NCBI GenBank assembly: GCA_910584495.1
Contig: CAJUAR010000007.1
Coordinates: forward strand, 1 to 56,129
Reading direction: 5' to 3'
DNA from: an uncultured Muribaculaceae bacterium
GTDB lineage: Bacteria; Bacteroidota; Bacteroidia; Bacteroidales; Muribaculaceae
Length of the DNA stretch: 56,129 nt
The notes below the pieces were generated by a model. That model was not told the origin of the DNA. It saw only the letters and a list, made by a program, of their open reading frames with translations, and did no database searches. Positions 33,257 to 42,892 of this stretch are shown piece after piece; positions within the stretch are counted from its first letter, which is position 1, and each line of letters opens with the position of its first letter. The position numbers and the translations under genes were made by a program.

Positions 33257-35467
33257 TCAGTCTATTGCCTGAAGAAGGAGGACCCGTGAGGAATATTCCT
33301 CGCGATCCTGGCCGTCGACGCGGTTTTCTGCAGGCATTTCAAGACCGTTGTCCATAAGGAAGCGGCCGGAGAATGTCTTGCCTTCAAAGCTCAATGGTTT
33401 GGTATCGATGCGGTTTAACTCAGTGACACGATAAGTACGGTCTGCATCAAGGCCTGCCATTGGCACACGCGGCAGATTGTCGTGCGAGAACGACCGAAGT
33501 TTATACCAATAGAAGACAGCCCGTTCTTTGGCGGGAGCAACATACATCAGCGAGGCTGCGCCACGGTCGTCGTAGGGCGAAAGGAGACGGTAGAGGTCGC
33601 CATGCTGCACCACGGGGCGGATTATCTTGTAGTCGGCAATTGCCTGGCGGCACACTTTCTTTTCAAAGTCTGTCATGTTTTTGGGCTGCATCTCAAGCCC
33701 CATTCGACCGCTCATGGCCACATCGCAACGGAACTTGGGCGGCAACACCCTCTGGGTGTGGGGAGTTTTTGCAGAGCTTACATGGCAAGCCATTGCAATT
33801 GCAGGATAGAAATAGCTTGTGCCCCACTGCAGAAAAACTCGCTGCAGGGCATCGGTATTGTCGGAAGTCCAGAATTCGTCGAAATAAGGCAACAGCCCAT
33901 AGTTGACGCGACCGCCACCACCTGCGCAAGCCTGGATAGTGACATCAGGATATTTTGCACGTATGCGACGGAGGACGTTTTCAAGACCCTTATGGTAGTC
34001 GATATATACATGGTTCTGACGGTCGGCGGCAAGATACTGTGAGCCGTGGCTGCGTCCGGCATTGTTTGCATCCCATTTGATATAGTCAATATCGGGGTAG
34101 TTTGTGAGCAGAGTGTCGACAACGTTAAACACAAAGTCCTGGACTTGTGGATTTGCCATGTCGAGGTTCATCTGTTGTCCTCCACGTCCATAAGTGCGCT
34201 CGCGGTTTGGCGATTTCCAAATCCAATCGGGATGAGCCATGGCAAGTTCGCTGCGCTCGTTCACCATCTCAGGTTCAATCCATATGCCGAAACCAATTTT
34301 GTTCTTTTTTGCAGTGCTGAGCAAGCCTTTGATACCATGAGGAAGTTTGCGTGGGTTTACCTTCCAGTCGCCGAGCCCCTGCTTGTCGTCATTACGCGGA
34401 TATTCAACACCGAACCAACCGTCGTCCATCACAAAGAGTTCGCCACCCATAGCGGCAATGTCTTCCATCATTCCTTTCATGCCTTCTTCGTTAATATCAA
34501 AGTAGACACCTTCCCAACTGTTAAGCAGAATCTTGCGTTCGCGGTGGGCATTCGCAATCTTATGTTTTCGAGCCCAGCTGTGATAGTTTCGCGATGCGCC
34601 ACCCAAACCTTGCGAGGAATAGGTATAGGCTACTCTTGGTGTTGCCAAGATTTCGCCAGCCGAGAGTGTATAAGGCGAATCGTCCTCGTTGATACCGGCA
34701 AAGAAATGATAGACATTATCATTTTCATAGTCAAGGCGCAGCTTGTAGTTGCCCGTATATTCAAGAGCGGCCCCTATGACACGGCCATCGTTTTCGCGCG
34801 GTTTTCCATCGAGCGAAATCATCACCTCGGGATGAGCGTAGTGGGTATTTCGCACACCGTCGCGGTTCTTGATAACAGTCATTCCCCGCGGAATAGCCCT
34901 GCATTCCTCGCGAGCTTCATTACAATGGTTTCCATAGAACGACAGCAGCCAGCCGTCGGACGAACGGACAGGGAGATATGAAGATGCGAATCGAGTGAGG
35001 TCGACATCACCGTTCTCGTTGTGGCTCACCGTGGTCCATGTTTCTATAATGTCATCATCGGGGTAGAGATGGTAATTGACATCGACAGTAAAAGGATAGA
35101 CATTGTCGCGCAGACGGACAGTCTTGACCGTAGCACCATCAATAGTTTGGTCAAAGACTGAATCGACCCTCAAATCGAGGGTCATGTCGCCGTCGGCATG
35201 GCGTGCGGCAATAGCGCTTTCGGGAGCCGTGAGCATGCCATAATCGGGATATGCGTTTCTTCCTTTGCCCTGCGCTGCGTGCAAAGAGGCAATATCGGCA
35301 TCGGCAAGCGGACCGCCATAATAGACATGTTTCAACTTTTTGCCCTTTTTGGCATCGAGAACCAAGGCAGAAGCATCGGTACGCAGCACGACATTCTGAG
35401 CTGAACCGCCAGCAGAAAAGACAAAAGCCGCCAGTACAAAACCGGCGGCTCGAGAAATATTAATCAT
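33257..35467 (-). CDS. GH36-family alpha-galactosidase, secreted
   Basis: A 736-residue enzyme from the ATG at 35467; the longer frame to 35638 runs into the upstream HAD gene and lacks a signal. The signal peptide is INISRAAGFVLAAFVFSAGG. An N-terminal beta-supersandwich precedes the barrel. The GH36 nucleophile is Asp466 in DIDYIKWDANN and the acid/base Asp536 in FWTSDNTDALQRV; GIWIEPEMVN and VMDDGWFG are also typical. GH36 enzymes release alpha-linked galactose, and the signal peptide puts this one in the periplasm. It begins 16 bases after the HAD phosphatase gene, so it appears to be the last gene of the glp operon, an unusual partner for glycerol-3-phosphate genes. Confidence 0.92.
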   Translation of the reverse strand: MINISRAAGFVLAAFVFSAGGSAQNVVLRTDASALVLDAKKGKKLKHVYYGGPLADADIASLHAAQGKGRNAYPDYGMLTAPESAIAARHADGDMTLDLRVDSVFDQTIDGATVKTVRLRDNVYPFTVDVNYHLYPDDDIIETWTTVSHNENGDVDLTRFASSYLPVRSSDGWLLSFYGNHCNEAREECRAIPRGMTVIKNRDGVRNTHYAHPEVMISLDGKPRENDGRVIGAALEYTGNYKLRLDYENDNVYHFFAGINEDDSPYTLSAGEILATPRVAYTYSSQGLGGASRNYHSWARKHKIANAHRERKILLNSWEGVYFDINEEGMKGMMEDIAAMGGELFVMDDGWFGVEYPRNDDKQGLGDWKVNPRKLPHGIKGLLSTAKKNKIGFGIWIEPEMVNERSELAMAHPDWIWKSPNRERTYGRGGQQMNLDMANPQVQDFVFNVVDTLLTNYPDIDYIKWDANNAGRSHGSQYLAADRQNHVYIDYHKGLENVLRRIRAKYPDVTIQACAGGGGRVNYGLLPYFDEFWTSDNTDALQRVFLQWGTSYFYPAIAMACHVSSAKTPHTQRVLPPKFRCDVAMSGRMGLEMQPKNMTDFEKKVCRQAIADYKIIRPVVQHGDLYRLLSPYDDRGAASLMYVAPAKERAVFYWYKLRSFSHDNLPRVPMAGLDADRTYRVTELNRIDTKPLSFEGKTFSGRFLMDNGLEMPAENRVDGQDREEYSSRVLLLQAID

Positions 35468-35483
35468 AAACGAATGATTTGAA

Positions 35484-36353
35484 TTATTTTCGCGATTTGA
35501 GAAGGAGCTCGCCAAAAACCTGTATGTTGTCGGCGGTGATGGGCGGGTTGGGATTGGAATTGATGGCCGTGTCCAGAGTGGTTTCACCCGAAAGAACAAG
35601 CACGCCGAGAGCGCCGGCATTCTGGGCCATTGCCACATCGGTGTAGATGCGGTCGCCGCACATGGCTATTTCCTCGGCTTTGAGGCCGTGGCGGAAACGG
35701 ATGCCGGAGAGCATGTCGGGATTAGGCTTGCCAATGACAATGTCGGGTTTGCGGCCTGTGGCGTGTTCGATGCAGGTTGTGAGCGAACCGCAGTCGACAA
35801 GCACTGTAGGCTGGTCGGTGGGGCACACACGGTCGGGATTAGTGGCAATATAGGGCAGTCCTTCGGCGGCAAGGTAGGCAGCGCGGCAGAGCTTGGGATA
35901 GGTCAGCGTGGTGTCGAAAGCCACAACGAGGGCTTGAGGTTTCTCGACAGCATCGGGCTCGGTGAGCACGAAACCTGCGGCACGGAACTCTGCCTCCATG
36001 CTTGGAGTGCCGACAACATAGAGCGTCTTCACCTCCGGCATGTTTTCCTTCAGATAGTCGATGGTAGCCACTGCCGTGGTGTACATCTGGTCGTGCGATG
36101 CCTCGATGCCGAGTTTCTTGAGCTTGGCCAGATAGTCGTCGATGCTGCGTGTGGGGTTGTTGGTAAGGAAGGAATAGCCGATGCCGTTTTCGGTGAGCAT
36201 CGCAAGGAAGTCCTTTGTGAAGGGAAAGAGGGTGGAACCCATATATATGGTTCCATCCATGTCGAGGGCCACATGTTTGATTTTGCGGCAAGCCTCCATG
36301 AGCGATTCCTCGCTCATGGGGCTCATATATTTGCTATAATCTTCAGCTTTCAT
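35484..36353 (-). CDS. HAD-IIA family phosphatase (NagD/PGP-like)
   Basis: A 289-residue cytoplasmic phosphatase. Motif I is HVALDMDGTIYMG with nucleophile Asp31 and general acid Asp33. Motif II is SFLTNNPTRS. The C2-type cap lies between, and motifs III-IV include IGKPNPDM and MCGDRIYTDVAMAQNAGA. The start codon shares a base with the stop of glpT (TAATG), so the two are translationally coupled. HAD-IIA members include the mammalian and mycobacterial glycerol-3-phosphate phosphatases, NagD and pyridoxal phosphatases. Within a glp operon, glycerol-3-phosphate or a related sugar-alcohol phosphate is the most likely substrate (inference). Confidence 0.88.
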   Translation of the reverse strand: MKAEDYSKYMSPMSEESLMEACRKIKHVALDMDGTIYMGSTLFPFTKDFLAMLTENGIGYSFLTNNPTRSIDDYLAKLKKLGIEASHDQMYTTAVATIDYLKENMPEVKTLYVVGTPSMEAEFRAAGFVLTEPDAVEKPQALVVAFDTTLTYPKLCRAAYLAAEGLPYIATNPDRVCPTDQPTVLVDCGSLTTCIEHATGRKPDIVIGKPNPDMLSGIRFRHGLKAEEIAMCGDRIYTDVAMAQNAGALGVLVLSGETTLDTAINSNPNPPITADNIQVFGELLLKSRK

Positions 36354-37852
36354 TATTTTTCAAGACTTTGATAGAAATGGTTGGAACGTTCGTAGCCGTC
36401 GCGGGGAGCAGCCCACATCGAGATGAATGTGATAGCACCAAGGATACCTACACCAATGATAATGTAGAACACCATGTCCCATCCCCAATGGTCGGCAACG
36501 ATGCCGATGCCAATTGCCGAGAGGAAGGAGCCGACATAGCCGAAAATGCCGGCAAGTCCGTTGGCAGTAGCCGAAGCTTCCTTAGTGGCCTGATTGGCCG
36601 ATGCGATGCCGATAAGGGCCTGAGGACCATAGATGAAGAAACCGGCAAAAGCAAGGAGGGCTACCGATGCAAGAGCCGGCAGACCGGGCAGGAAGATGAA
36701 CAGAGCCATAAAAATTACAGCACCGGTCATGCAAATGAAGCACATTCGGTGGGCTTTGCCCTTGAAGATGTGGTCGGTGGCCCATCCGGCGCAGATGGTG
36801 CCTACAATTGCACAGATTTCGAAAGCTGCAACCGACCATGCGGCTTCTTCAATGCTCATGCCACGGGCTTCGGTGAGGAACTTGGGCCCCCAGTCGAGGA
36901 TGCCCATGCGCATCACATAAACGAAGATGTTGGCAATGCATAGCGTCCAGATCCAACGGTTGGTCCACACCATTACTTTGAGGAATTTGCTGCGAGAGCT
37001 GTCTTTCCCGTCTTTAGCAGCTGTTGTTTTTCCGGTTTTGGTACCGGGAAGTTCGGGCAGTCCCACAGAACGGGGATCGTCACGGAGGCCAAAATAGAGC
37101 CAGGCGGCACCGAAGATGGCAATGAAAGCCGGAATCCAGAAGCACCAGCGCCATGCGTCCCAATGCTCGGCATAGCTGAGAATGGTTTTCATGTTTTCGG
37201 CATTGGAAGGATCGAGGCCAAGGTTTTTGGAAATTGTGTCAATCACTTCGGGGCTGGTGCTCATGTCCTGGCCAAGGGAGCCCATAATATAACCGCAGAC
37301 AATCACAGCCAGACCGGCACCGATGGAGTGGGAAGTGTTCCAGATAGACATCTTGGTAGCCAGCTGCGAAGGGTGAATCCACGAAGGCAGCAGACGTGCG
37401 CACGGAGGATAACCAATGCCCTGGAAGAGCTGGTTGAGGATGATGGTCACAGCCATGACAAGGATGAGCATGTTGATGAAGTCGGGTCCGGCATCGACAC
37501 CGGTAATCCACGAGCTTATGTTCACGCCAAAGCCGAATGCGAAGTTCGATGCCGCGCACAGAAGCAGACCAATGGACATGATAAGGCGGGCGCTGAAACG
37601 GTCCACGACAAAACCGTTAATGAACCGAGACAGGCCGTAGATGAGCGAGCCTATACCGATTACAATACCGAATGAGGTATTTGAAATGCCGAACTGCGCA
37701 GTGAGGCCCGGCATAGCCACGGAGAAATTCTTGCGTACAAAATAGTAGATGGCATAACCGATCATCGACACAAGAATGGTGCGGAGCTCCCAGCTCTTGT
37801 ATCGTTTGATGGTCTGGGCATCCCAGTTGCCATAGATACTTTCTTTTGCCAT
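36353..37852 (-). CDS. glpT: Glycerol-3-phosphate transporter (GlpT-type MFS antiporter)
   Basis: A 499-residue, roughly 12-helix transporter of the organophosphate:phosphate antiporter family. The N-terminus (RTILVSMIGYAIYYFVRKNF, then SVAMPGL and GLSRFINGFVVDRFSAR) is characteristic. A cytoplasmic loop rich in Lys/Thr separates the two halves, and WAAPRDG lies near the C-terminus. Related antiporters carry hexose phosphates (UhpT); the location directly behind glpABC supports glycerol-3-phosphate. The 36-base gap to glpC and the TAATG overlap with the HAD gene place it in the middle of the operon. Confidence 0.9.
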   Translation of the reverse strand: MAKESIYGNWDAQTIKRYKSWELRTILVSMIGYAIYYFVRKNFSVAMPGLTAQFGISNTSFGIVIGIGSLIYGLSRFINGFVVDRFSARLIMSIGLLLCAASNFAFGFGVNISSWITGVDAGPDFINMLILVMAVTIILNQLFQGIGYPPCARLLPSWIHPSQLATKMSIWNTSHSIGAGLAVIVCGYIMGSLGQDMSTSPEVIDTISKNLGLDPSNAENMKTILSYAEHWDAWRWCFWIPAFIAIFGAAWLYFGLRDDPRSVGLPELPGTKTGKTTAAKDGKDSSRSKFLKVMVWTNRWIWTLCIANIFVYVMRMGILDWGPKFLTEARGMSIEEAAWSVAAFEICAIVGTICAGWATDHIFKGKAHRMCFICMTGAVIFMALFIFLPGLPALASVALLAFAGFFIYGPQALIGIASANQATKEASATANGLAGIFGYVGSFLSAIGIGIVADHWGWDMVFYIIIGVGILGAITFISMWAAPRDGYERSNHFYQSLEK

Positions 37853-37888
37853 TGTTATATGGTATTATGTGATGATTGGTGAAAAGAT

Positions 37889-39136
37889 TTATTTTCGGTT
37901 GGCTTTGATGGTCGCTTCCACATCGAGTGCGTCGGCTATGATGCTGATGGGATTTTCAACGGGCACGCCGGTGCTCATTTCAATCTGCCACTTGCAGGTT
38001 TCGCAGTCGGTGGCCACAAGGTCGACGTTGGCAGCCAGGATGCTGTCGAAGAGCTCTTTGCCAATGGCCTGCGAAGTGGTATAGTTTTCTTTCTTGAAAC
38101 CGTAGGTGCCCGCAATGCCGCAACAAGCCGATTCGATGGGCACCATCTCAATGCCGGGAATGCTGCGCAGCAGATTGAGCGAGTAGATGGCCCAACCGAG
38201 CTTCTGCATGTGGCAGGGAGTGTGGTAGGTGATGCGCTTGTGATAGTCGGAACGGAAGACAAGTTTCGCTTTGCCGTTCTCCACCAGGCGGGCGATGAAA
38301 GCCGTTGCAAGAAGCATGCTGTCGCGCACATCGGCATTGTCGAGGTCGAGCAGGTGGGGATATTCGTCGCGCATGGTGAACATGCATGTTGAACTTGTGC
38401 CCAGCAGTGGCATACCTTGCTCTACAGCGGCACGGATGGATGCGAGATTGATTTTGGCATCGTGCTTTGCGCGGTCGATGAGTTTGTTGGCAATCTTGGC
38501 CACGCCGCAGCACTTTTCTTTTTCGAGCAGCTGCACTCCATAACCAAGCGCATTCATAATCTTCACAAAGTCCCGGCCAAGCTTGGGGTTGTTGTAATTC
38601 ACATAGCAGCCATGGAAATATGCCACTTTTTTTGAGTACTGAGACTGAGCGGGAGCGGCTTCGCGTTTGAACCACGATTCAAACTTGCATCCGGCATATT
38701 TAGGGAACTGTCGGTGCTCGTCGACACCGATAGTGGCATTGAGCACCTTCTTTGTCACAGGCAGGCCAAGGAAGAAGTTAGTAACCGGAGCGACTGTCGT
38801 TGCCAAGGAGCCGACAAAATCGGTTTCGGCCAGCATGCGGTCGCGCAGTTTGACGGGCTTTTTGTCGTATTTGAGGCGTGCACGTTGGATTATGTCGCCA
38901 ATTTTGACATTCGACGGACAAGCCACCTCGCAACGTTTGCAGTTTAGACAGTATTTAAGAGCGGCATCGTAGAATTCGGGGTCTTTCAGACGATAGCGTT
39001 CGCCATCGGGTCCGGCCTGTTTCGGACCGGGATATTCGGGCCGCGCGGCAAGCACAGGACAATATACTGTGCAGATTGTGCATTTGATGCACTGCTCGAA
39101 GTTGTCGCGACTTATATTTTTTTCTTGGATTTCCAT
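37889..39136 (-). CDS. glpC: Anaerobic glycerol-3-phosphate dehydrogenase subunit C
   Basis: A 415-residue iron-sulfur subunit from the ATG at 39136; the longer frame to 39259 would run into glpB. Two 4Fe-4S motifs are present, CIKCTICTVYCPV and CLNCKRCEVACPS. Two CCG-type domains follow, with HGCYVNYNNPKLG / KEKCCGVAKIANKL and HTPCHMQKLG / ESACCGIAGTYG. GlpC passes electrons from the GlpAB dehydrogenase at the membrane to menaquinone, usually towards fumarate reductase. It lies 4 bases after glpB. Confidence 0.95.
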   Translation of the reverse strand: MEIQEKNISRDNFEQCIKCTICTVYCPVLAARPEYPGPKQAGPDGERYRLKDPEFYDAALKYCLNCKRCEVACPSNVKIGDIIQRARLKYDKKPVKLRDRMLAETDFVGSLATTVAPVTNFFLGLPVTKKVLNATIGVDEHRQFPKYAGCKFESWFKREAAPAQSQYSKKVAYFHGCYVNYNNPKLGRDFVKIMNALGYGVQLLEKEKCCGVAKIANKLIDRAKHDAKINLASIRAAVEQGMPLLGTSSTCMFTMRDEYPHLLDLDNADVRDSMLLATAFIARLVENGKAKLVFRSDYHKRITYHTPCHMQKLGWAIYSLNLLRSIPGIEMVPIESACCGIAGTYGFKKENYTTSQAIGKELFDSILAANVDLVATDCETCKWQIEMSTGVPVENPISIIADALDVEATIKANRK

Positions 39137-39140
39137 AGTG

Positions 39141-40373
39141 TCATTTAGCAATAATGTCGGCAGCATTAAGGGCAGTGAGAATTGCCACACCGGCACCTGA
39201 ATCTTCTTTGAGAGCGTCATATCCGCCGAGGGCAGCACCCACGGCATAGAGGTTGACAACGGGCTTGCCGTCCTTGAGCGGATGGAATTTGTCGTCGGTG
39301 GAGAGTCCGAAACTCATATAGGGCTGGGTGGCGAAGAAATCCTTGTCGACCCACAAGTCGTGGTCGGAGGGCACTTCAACATCGAGGCCGAATATGGGTT
39401 CTATCACCTTCTTAGGCTCGGCAACAAGACCGTGGCCGAAGAAACCGCCTGTGGCGAGCACAAAATTATCGGCATATAGACGGTCGTCGCCAAGATTGAC
39501 AGTGGCAATGCTTTCGAGGCGGCCGTCGTGAGCAAAGTGGCCGTCGCTCACCTGGTCGCCAAGGAAATATGTGCCACCAAGCTGTTCGAAACGGCGACGG
39601 AGCATGGTCTGCATGCGCATGCCGCACACCGACATAGGCGTTGTGGCCACGGCGAAAACAGGCACATTGACCTTTGCCCGCAAGTCGTTGAAATGCTTGT
39701 CGGAAGTGTATCCAATCACTGCAGGCACAAGAACAACATCGGAATCGACAGCCACGGCGTTGATCTGCGAGGCCAGCTTGGCAATGTCGGCATCTTTGAG
39801 GGTGCGTCCAATGATGGATGCTCGAAGCTCGGTCTGCTTGCGCAGATGTTCTATGGTTTCGAGCACAATCTCGGCTTTGTTCACCTTCATTCCCGCAGCC
39901 TCGAGCTTAGCGCCGAGGAAGTCGGGGTAGAAGTCGAGGAAGCCTTTGAAATTGATGATGGTGCATTTTTTCTTGTTGCGGAGGTCGTCGGCAGTAACGA
40001 AGTCCTCAAGAGTGAGCCATGCCGGCTTGAGCATACCCAAGGGAGTTACCCTGCTGCTGTTACGGCCGGCATCGCCTTTGAGTTTGATTCCGGCATCGGC
40101 AAAGAACCCCTTCACCTCGGCCACAAGGCTTGCGGCATGGTCTTTACCCAGTCGGCTATAAGGATGAGCGGCGGGCAGGCTGCCCATTGCATCGACAGGG
40201 CTTTCAACGAGGTGGCCGTCCACCGAGCCGAGCAGACCAAACGAACCGCTGCTGAAGTGGAGGGCGCTCTGTCCGAGAGAGAACACAGCCACTTTTTTCT
40301 GTTTTTTGATGAGCCTCAGACCGGCAACAAGGCCGCTCAAGCCACCACCTATTATAATAGAATCGTATTTCAT
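39141..40373 (-). CDS. glpB: Anaerobic glycerol-3-phosphate dehydrogenase subunit B
   Basis: A 410-residue flavoprotein subunit with an N-terminal dinucleotide-binding motif (YDSIIIGGGLSGLVAGLRLI) and the GlpB-type region FSLGQSALHFSSGSFGLLG. The C-terminus (NLYAVGAALGGYDALKEDSG) contains a second FAD-contact segment. In E. coli GlpB binds FMN and works with GlpA. It sits between glpA (18-base gap) and glpC (4-base gap) in the same order as in E. coli. Confidence 0.95.
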   Translation of the reverse strand: MKYDSIIIGGGLSGLVAGLRLIKKQKKVAVFSLGQSALHFSSGSFGLLGSVDGHLVESPVDAMGSLPAAHPYSRLGKDHAASLVAEVKGFFADAGIKLKGDAGRNSSRVTPLGMLKPAWLTLEDFVTADDLRNKKKCTIINFKGFLDFYPDFLGAKLEAAGMKVNKAEIVLETIEHLRKQTELRASIIGRTLKDADIAKLASQINAVAVDSDVVLVPAVIGYTSDKHFNDLRAKVNVPVFAVATTPMSVCGMRMQTMLRRRFEQLGGTYFLGDQVSDGHFAHDGRLESIATVNLGDDRLYADNFVLATGGFFGHGLVAEPKKVIEPIFGLDVEVPSDHDLWVDKDFFATQPYMSFGLSTDDKFHPLKDGKPVVNLYAVGAALGGYDALKEDSGAGVAILTALNAADIIAK

Positions 40374-40391
40374 GATGGAGCTGTCAAGAGA

Positions 40392-42023
40392 TTATTTTTG
40401 TTCGTTTTTGTCCAGACCGCAGACACCTTCGTAGATCCAGGCCATAAAGTTGGCTTCGACCAGCGTCTGGCCCCAGGCAACGGGGCGCATGCCTTTCCAG
40501 CGTTCGTTGACAAAAGATTTGAGGTCGGCCAAAGCCGCTTTGTCGCCAAGTTTCTTGGCCAGGATTGCCGAAGTGCGGCACGAGCAGATACCACCCTGGC
40601 AAGTGCCCATGCCCATGCGGGTGCGGCGTCGCACATTCACAAGGTTGTTGGCATGCAGCTTTTCGATGGCGTATTTGATTTCGCCCACGCTCACCTGTTC
40701 ACATTCGCACACCAGAGCGTCGTCGGCAGTGTTGTCATCAAACGAAATTTCGTCGGCCATTGTGCCGTGGCGGCCCAGCGATGCACGCTGTTCGGTGCTG
40801 AGTTCGATGATATGGGCCTTGGTGCTGCGCACTTTATCGCCCTGTTCGGGTTCGGAACCGGGAAGAGGCTTGTCGGCAGTCTCACACTTGGCCACGACAC
40901 CGAGCTTGCGGCATGCCATGTCGGTTGCCCATTGAGCCATTAGACGGTAGGTCATCAGTTTGCCGCCCGAAATGGTGATGAAACCTTCCACGCCGTCGCG
41001 CTGTGCATGGTCGAGGCACACAATGCCTCGGCTTATGCTGCGTCCCGAGGGGTCGTTGTCGCTGGCAATGAGCGGTCGTACGCCGGCATAGGCACGCAGT
41101 ATGCGCGTATAAGCCAGAGACGGCGCAATCTTGCATCCCTCGGAAAGAAGGATGTCGACCTCGTCCTGCGTCACTTCCATGTTGTCGACACTGTCGTAGG
41201 GCACTCGGCTCGAAGTGGTGCCTATGAGCGATATGGTGTCGCCGGGCACAAGGATGTCGGCATCGGCAGGCTTGCGGCAGCGGTTGATAACCACGTTGTT
41301 GACGCGATGCCCGAAAATGAGCAATGCGCCTTTTGCCGGAAACATATTGATGGTGATTCCTGCTTTTGCGGCAACGCCGTGTCCCCAGATACCGGCAGCG
41401 TTGATGACGAGCTTGCTTTCAATAACGGTTTTCTCTCCGGTCTTTGCATCGCGAACTTCAACACCCACAACCCGCGGTCCGTCCATGACCAGCCGCACCA
41501 CTTCGTGATAGGTGAGCACATCGGCACCGTGGCGGCGAGCGTCCACCACATTGGCCACCGTCAGACGGAAGGGGTCAACGGCACCGTCAGGCACCGTCAC
41601 AGCTCCTATAATATCTTTGTTCACAGCCGGTTCCAGGCGCAGGGCTTCTTTGGGGTCGATGGCCTTTGCGTCGATACCGGCTTTTTGGCATTGTTCGATG
41701 AAAAGCTTCTGGTAGGCAAGATCGTCCTCGGGAAGAGTAACAAAAAGGCCTCCGGTTTCCTCAACACAATGCCGCGCCACGCGGCGCAAAATCATATTTT
41801 CTTTGATACATTCCGTAGCCGATTCCTGGTCGGTGACGGCATAGCGTGCACCGCTGTGGAGCAAGCCGTGGTTGCGGCCGGTGGCTCCGGCTGTAAAGTC
41901 GAGGCGTTCAACGAGCAAGGTCGACAGACCGCGCATGGCGCAGTCGCGCGCTGTTCCCGCGCCCGTGGCCCCGGCTCCTATGATGATCACATCATAGCTT
42001 TTGGGTGATTTTCGTTCGTTCAT
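40392..42023 (-). CDS. glpA: Anaerobic glycerol-3-phosphate dehydrogenase subunit A
   Basis: A 543-residue FAD-dependent dehydrogenase that oxidises glycerol-3-phosphate to dihydroxyacetone phosphate. The FAD motif is YDVIIIGAGATGAGTARDCA near residue 10; GRNHGLLHSGARYAV and YTRILRAYAGVRPLIASDND are typical of GlpA/GlpD. The C-terminal BFD-like 2Fe-2S domain has Cys in ALVCECEQVSVGE and MGTCQGGICSCR, which separates GlpA from the aerobic GlpD. It is the first gene of a six-gene operon (glpA-glpB-glpC-glpT-HAD-GH36) read from a consensus promoter about 100 bases upstream. Confidence 0.96.
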   Translation of the reverse strand: MNERKSPKSYDVIIIGAGATGAGTARDCAMRGLSTLLVERLDFTAGATGRNHGLLHSGARYAVTDQESATECIKENMILRRVARHCVEETGGLFVTLPEDDLAYQKLFIEQCQKAGIDAKAIDPKEALRLEPAVNKDIIGAVTVPDGAVDPFRLTVANVVDARRHGADVLTYHEVVRLVMDGPRVVGVEVRDAKTGEKTVIESKLVINAAGIWGHGVAAKAGITINMFPAKGALLIFGHRVNNVVINRCRKPADADILVPGDTISLIGTTSSRVPYDSVDNMEVTQDEVDILLSEGCKIAPSLAYTRILRAYAGVRPLIASDNDPSGRSISRGIVCLDHAQRDGVEGFITISGGKLMTYRLMAQWATDMACRKLGVVAKCETADKPLPGSEPEQGDKVRSTKAHIIELSTEQRASLGRHGTMADEISFDDNTADDALVCECEQVSVGEIKYAIEKLHANNLVNVRRRTRMGMGTCQGGICSCRTSAILAKKLGDKAALADLKSFVNERWKGMRPVAWGQTLVEANFMAWIYEGVCGLDKNEQK

Positions 42024-42127
42024 CAGTGTGTGCCGTGATAGAAACTTGGTAAGGTATCTGTGTTTATTTTTCTTTTTTCGTACATGGTGTCAAAGAGCAA
42101 GGCTTTCTGCTCTTTATGATTTCGTTA

Positions 42128-42158
42128 CAAAAATAGGCATTTTTTTTCTAAACACAAA
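42128..42158 (-). promoter_or_regulatory. Consensus promoter of the glp operon
   Basis: On the minus strand, TTTG (42158-42155), 19 bases, then TATTTTTG (42135-42128), an exact fit to the Bacteroidota pattern. The leader to the glpA start is about 95 bases. No operator was recognised. Confidence 0.7.
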
Positions 42159-42339
42159 ATATTATTTTCAGCCCCGCATACGGCCAAATACATATCTTTC
42201 TAATACTCAAACGAATAGCAACAAAAATATTTTATCGAATATTTTATACGAAACAATTCGAAAGCAATACACAAGTCTTAAACTTTCGTCACAAAAGTAC
42301 CAACACACAATTTGAAACCAAATCGAAACTCTAATTATT
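42159..42339. other. AT-rich intergenic region upstream of the glp promoter
   Basis: About 180 AT-rich bases with no open frame, repeat or hairpin that I can support. The composition changes sharply to GC-rich at about 42340. Confidence 0.4.
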
Positions 42340-42720
42340 TTGCCCACAAAGCGCATGACGCTAACACCGCCTCCCGAAGACGTGGCACCGGCAGAGGCCG
42401 GTTTGCGAGCAAGTATGCTCGCCGCAACGACAATCAGCACCCATGGATTGGCACCATAGAGCGTGGAAAAGAGGAAAAGCATCACTGCCGGCATGCCGCC
42501 CGACACAGGTTGCGCACAAAGGTACGAGCCACGCCTTCGAGCCTTTCTCGCGTCGACGACATAAGACCAAAGTAATAGACCTAATACGCACCGCAACCAC
42601 GGCAAAAACCAGAACGAATGGCATTATCGCAGGGTCAGGAACTCCCTGCCGAGCAACATTGATGTCGTATGAGAAAGCACTCAGGGCGTAGGCAGTGAGG
42701 GCCGAGACAAGACACTAAAA
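42340..42720 (-). pseudogene. Possible decayed membrane-protein gene
   Basis: This stretch has coding-like composition but no intact frame. On the minus strand three hydrophobic segments lie in different frames: FTLLVLCLLVSC near 42730, IMPFVLVFAVVAVRI near 42620 and AVMLFLFSTLYGANPWVLIV near 42440. They are joined only by apparent frameshifts. That fits a degraded multi-helix membrane protein. No family is recognised, and chance hydrophobicity of a non-coding strand is the alternative. Confidence 0.3.
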
Positions 42721-42762
42721 GACACAACACCAGCAAAGTGAACACAGAATAGATTAAATAGA

Positions 42763-42892
42763 TCAGAAAGCGAGGACAGCACGTACCTCGTTGGTGCTGG
42801 ACTTAAAGCCGGGGCGCGCGGTGCCATCGCCGAAGATCACGGCCCACGCGTATTTCTGGGAGCCCTCAGTGGACGACCAATAATATGACTTG
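42763..42892 (-). other. Candidate hypervariable 3' end of fimbrillin-like gene A
   Basis: The codons between YYWSSTE and VRAVLAF are mostly NNC or NNT (GGC, TCC, TAC, GCC, ATC, TTC, GAT, ACC, CGC, CCC, AGC, AAC), each reachable from AAC or AAT by changing adenines only. The flanking framework is conserved with gene B. Confidence 0.45.
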
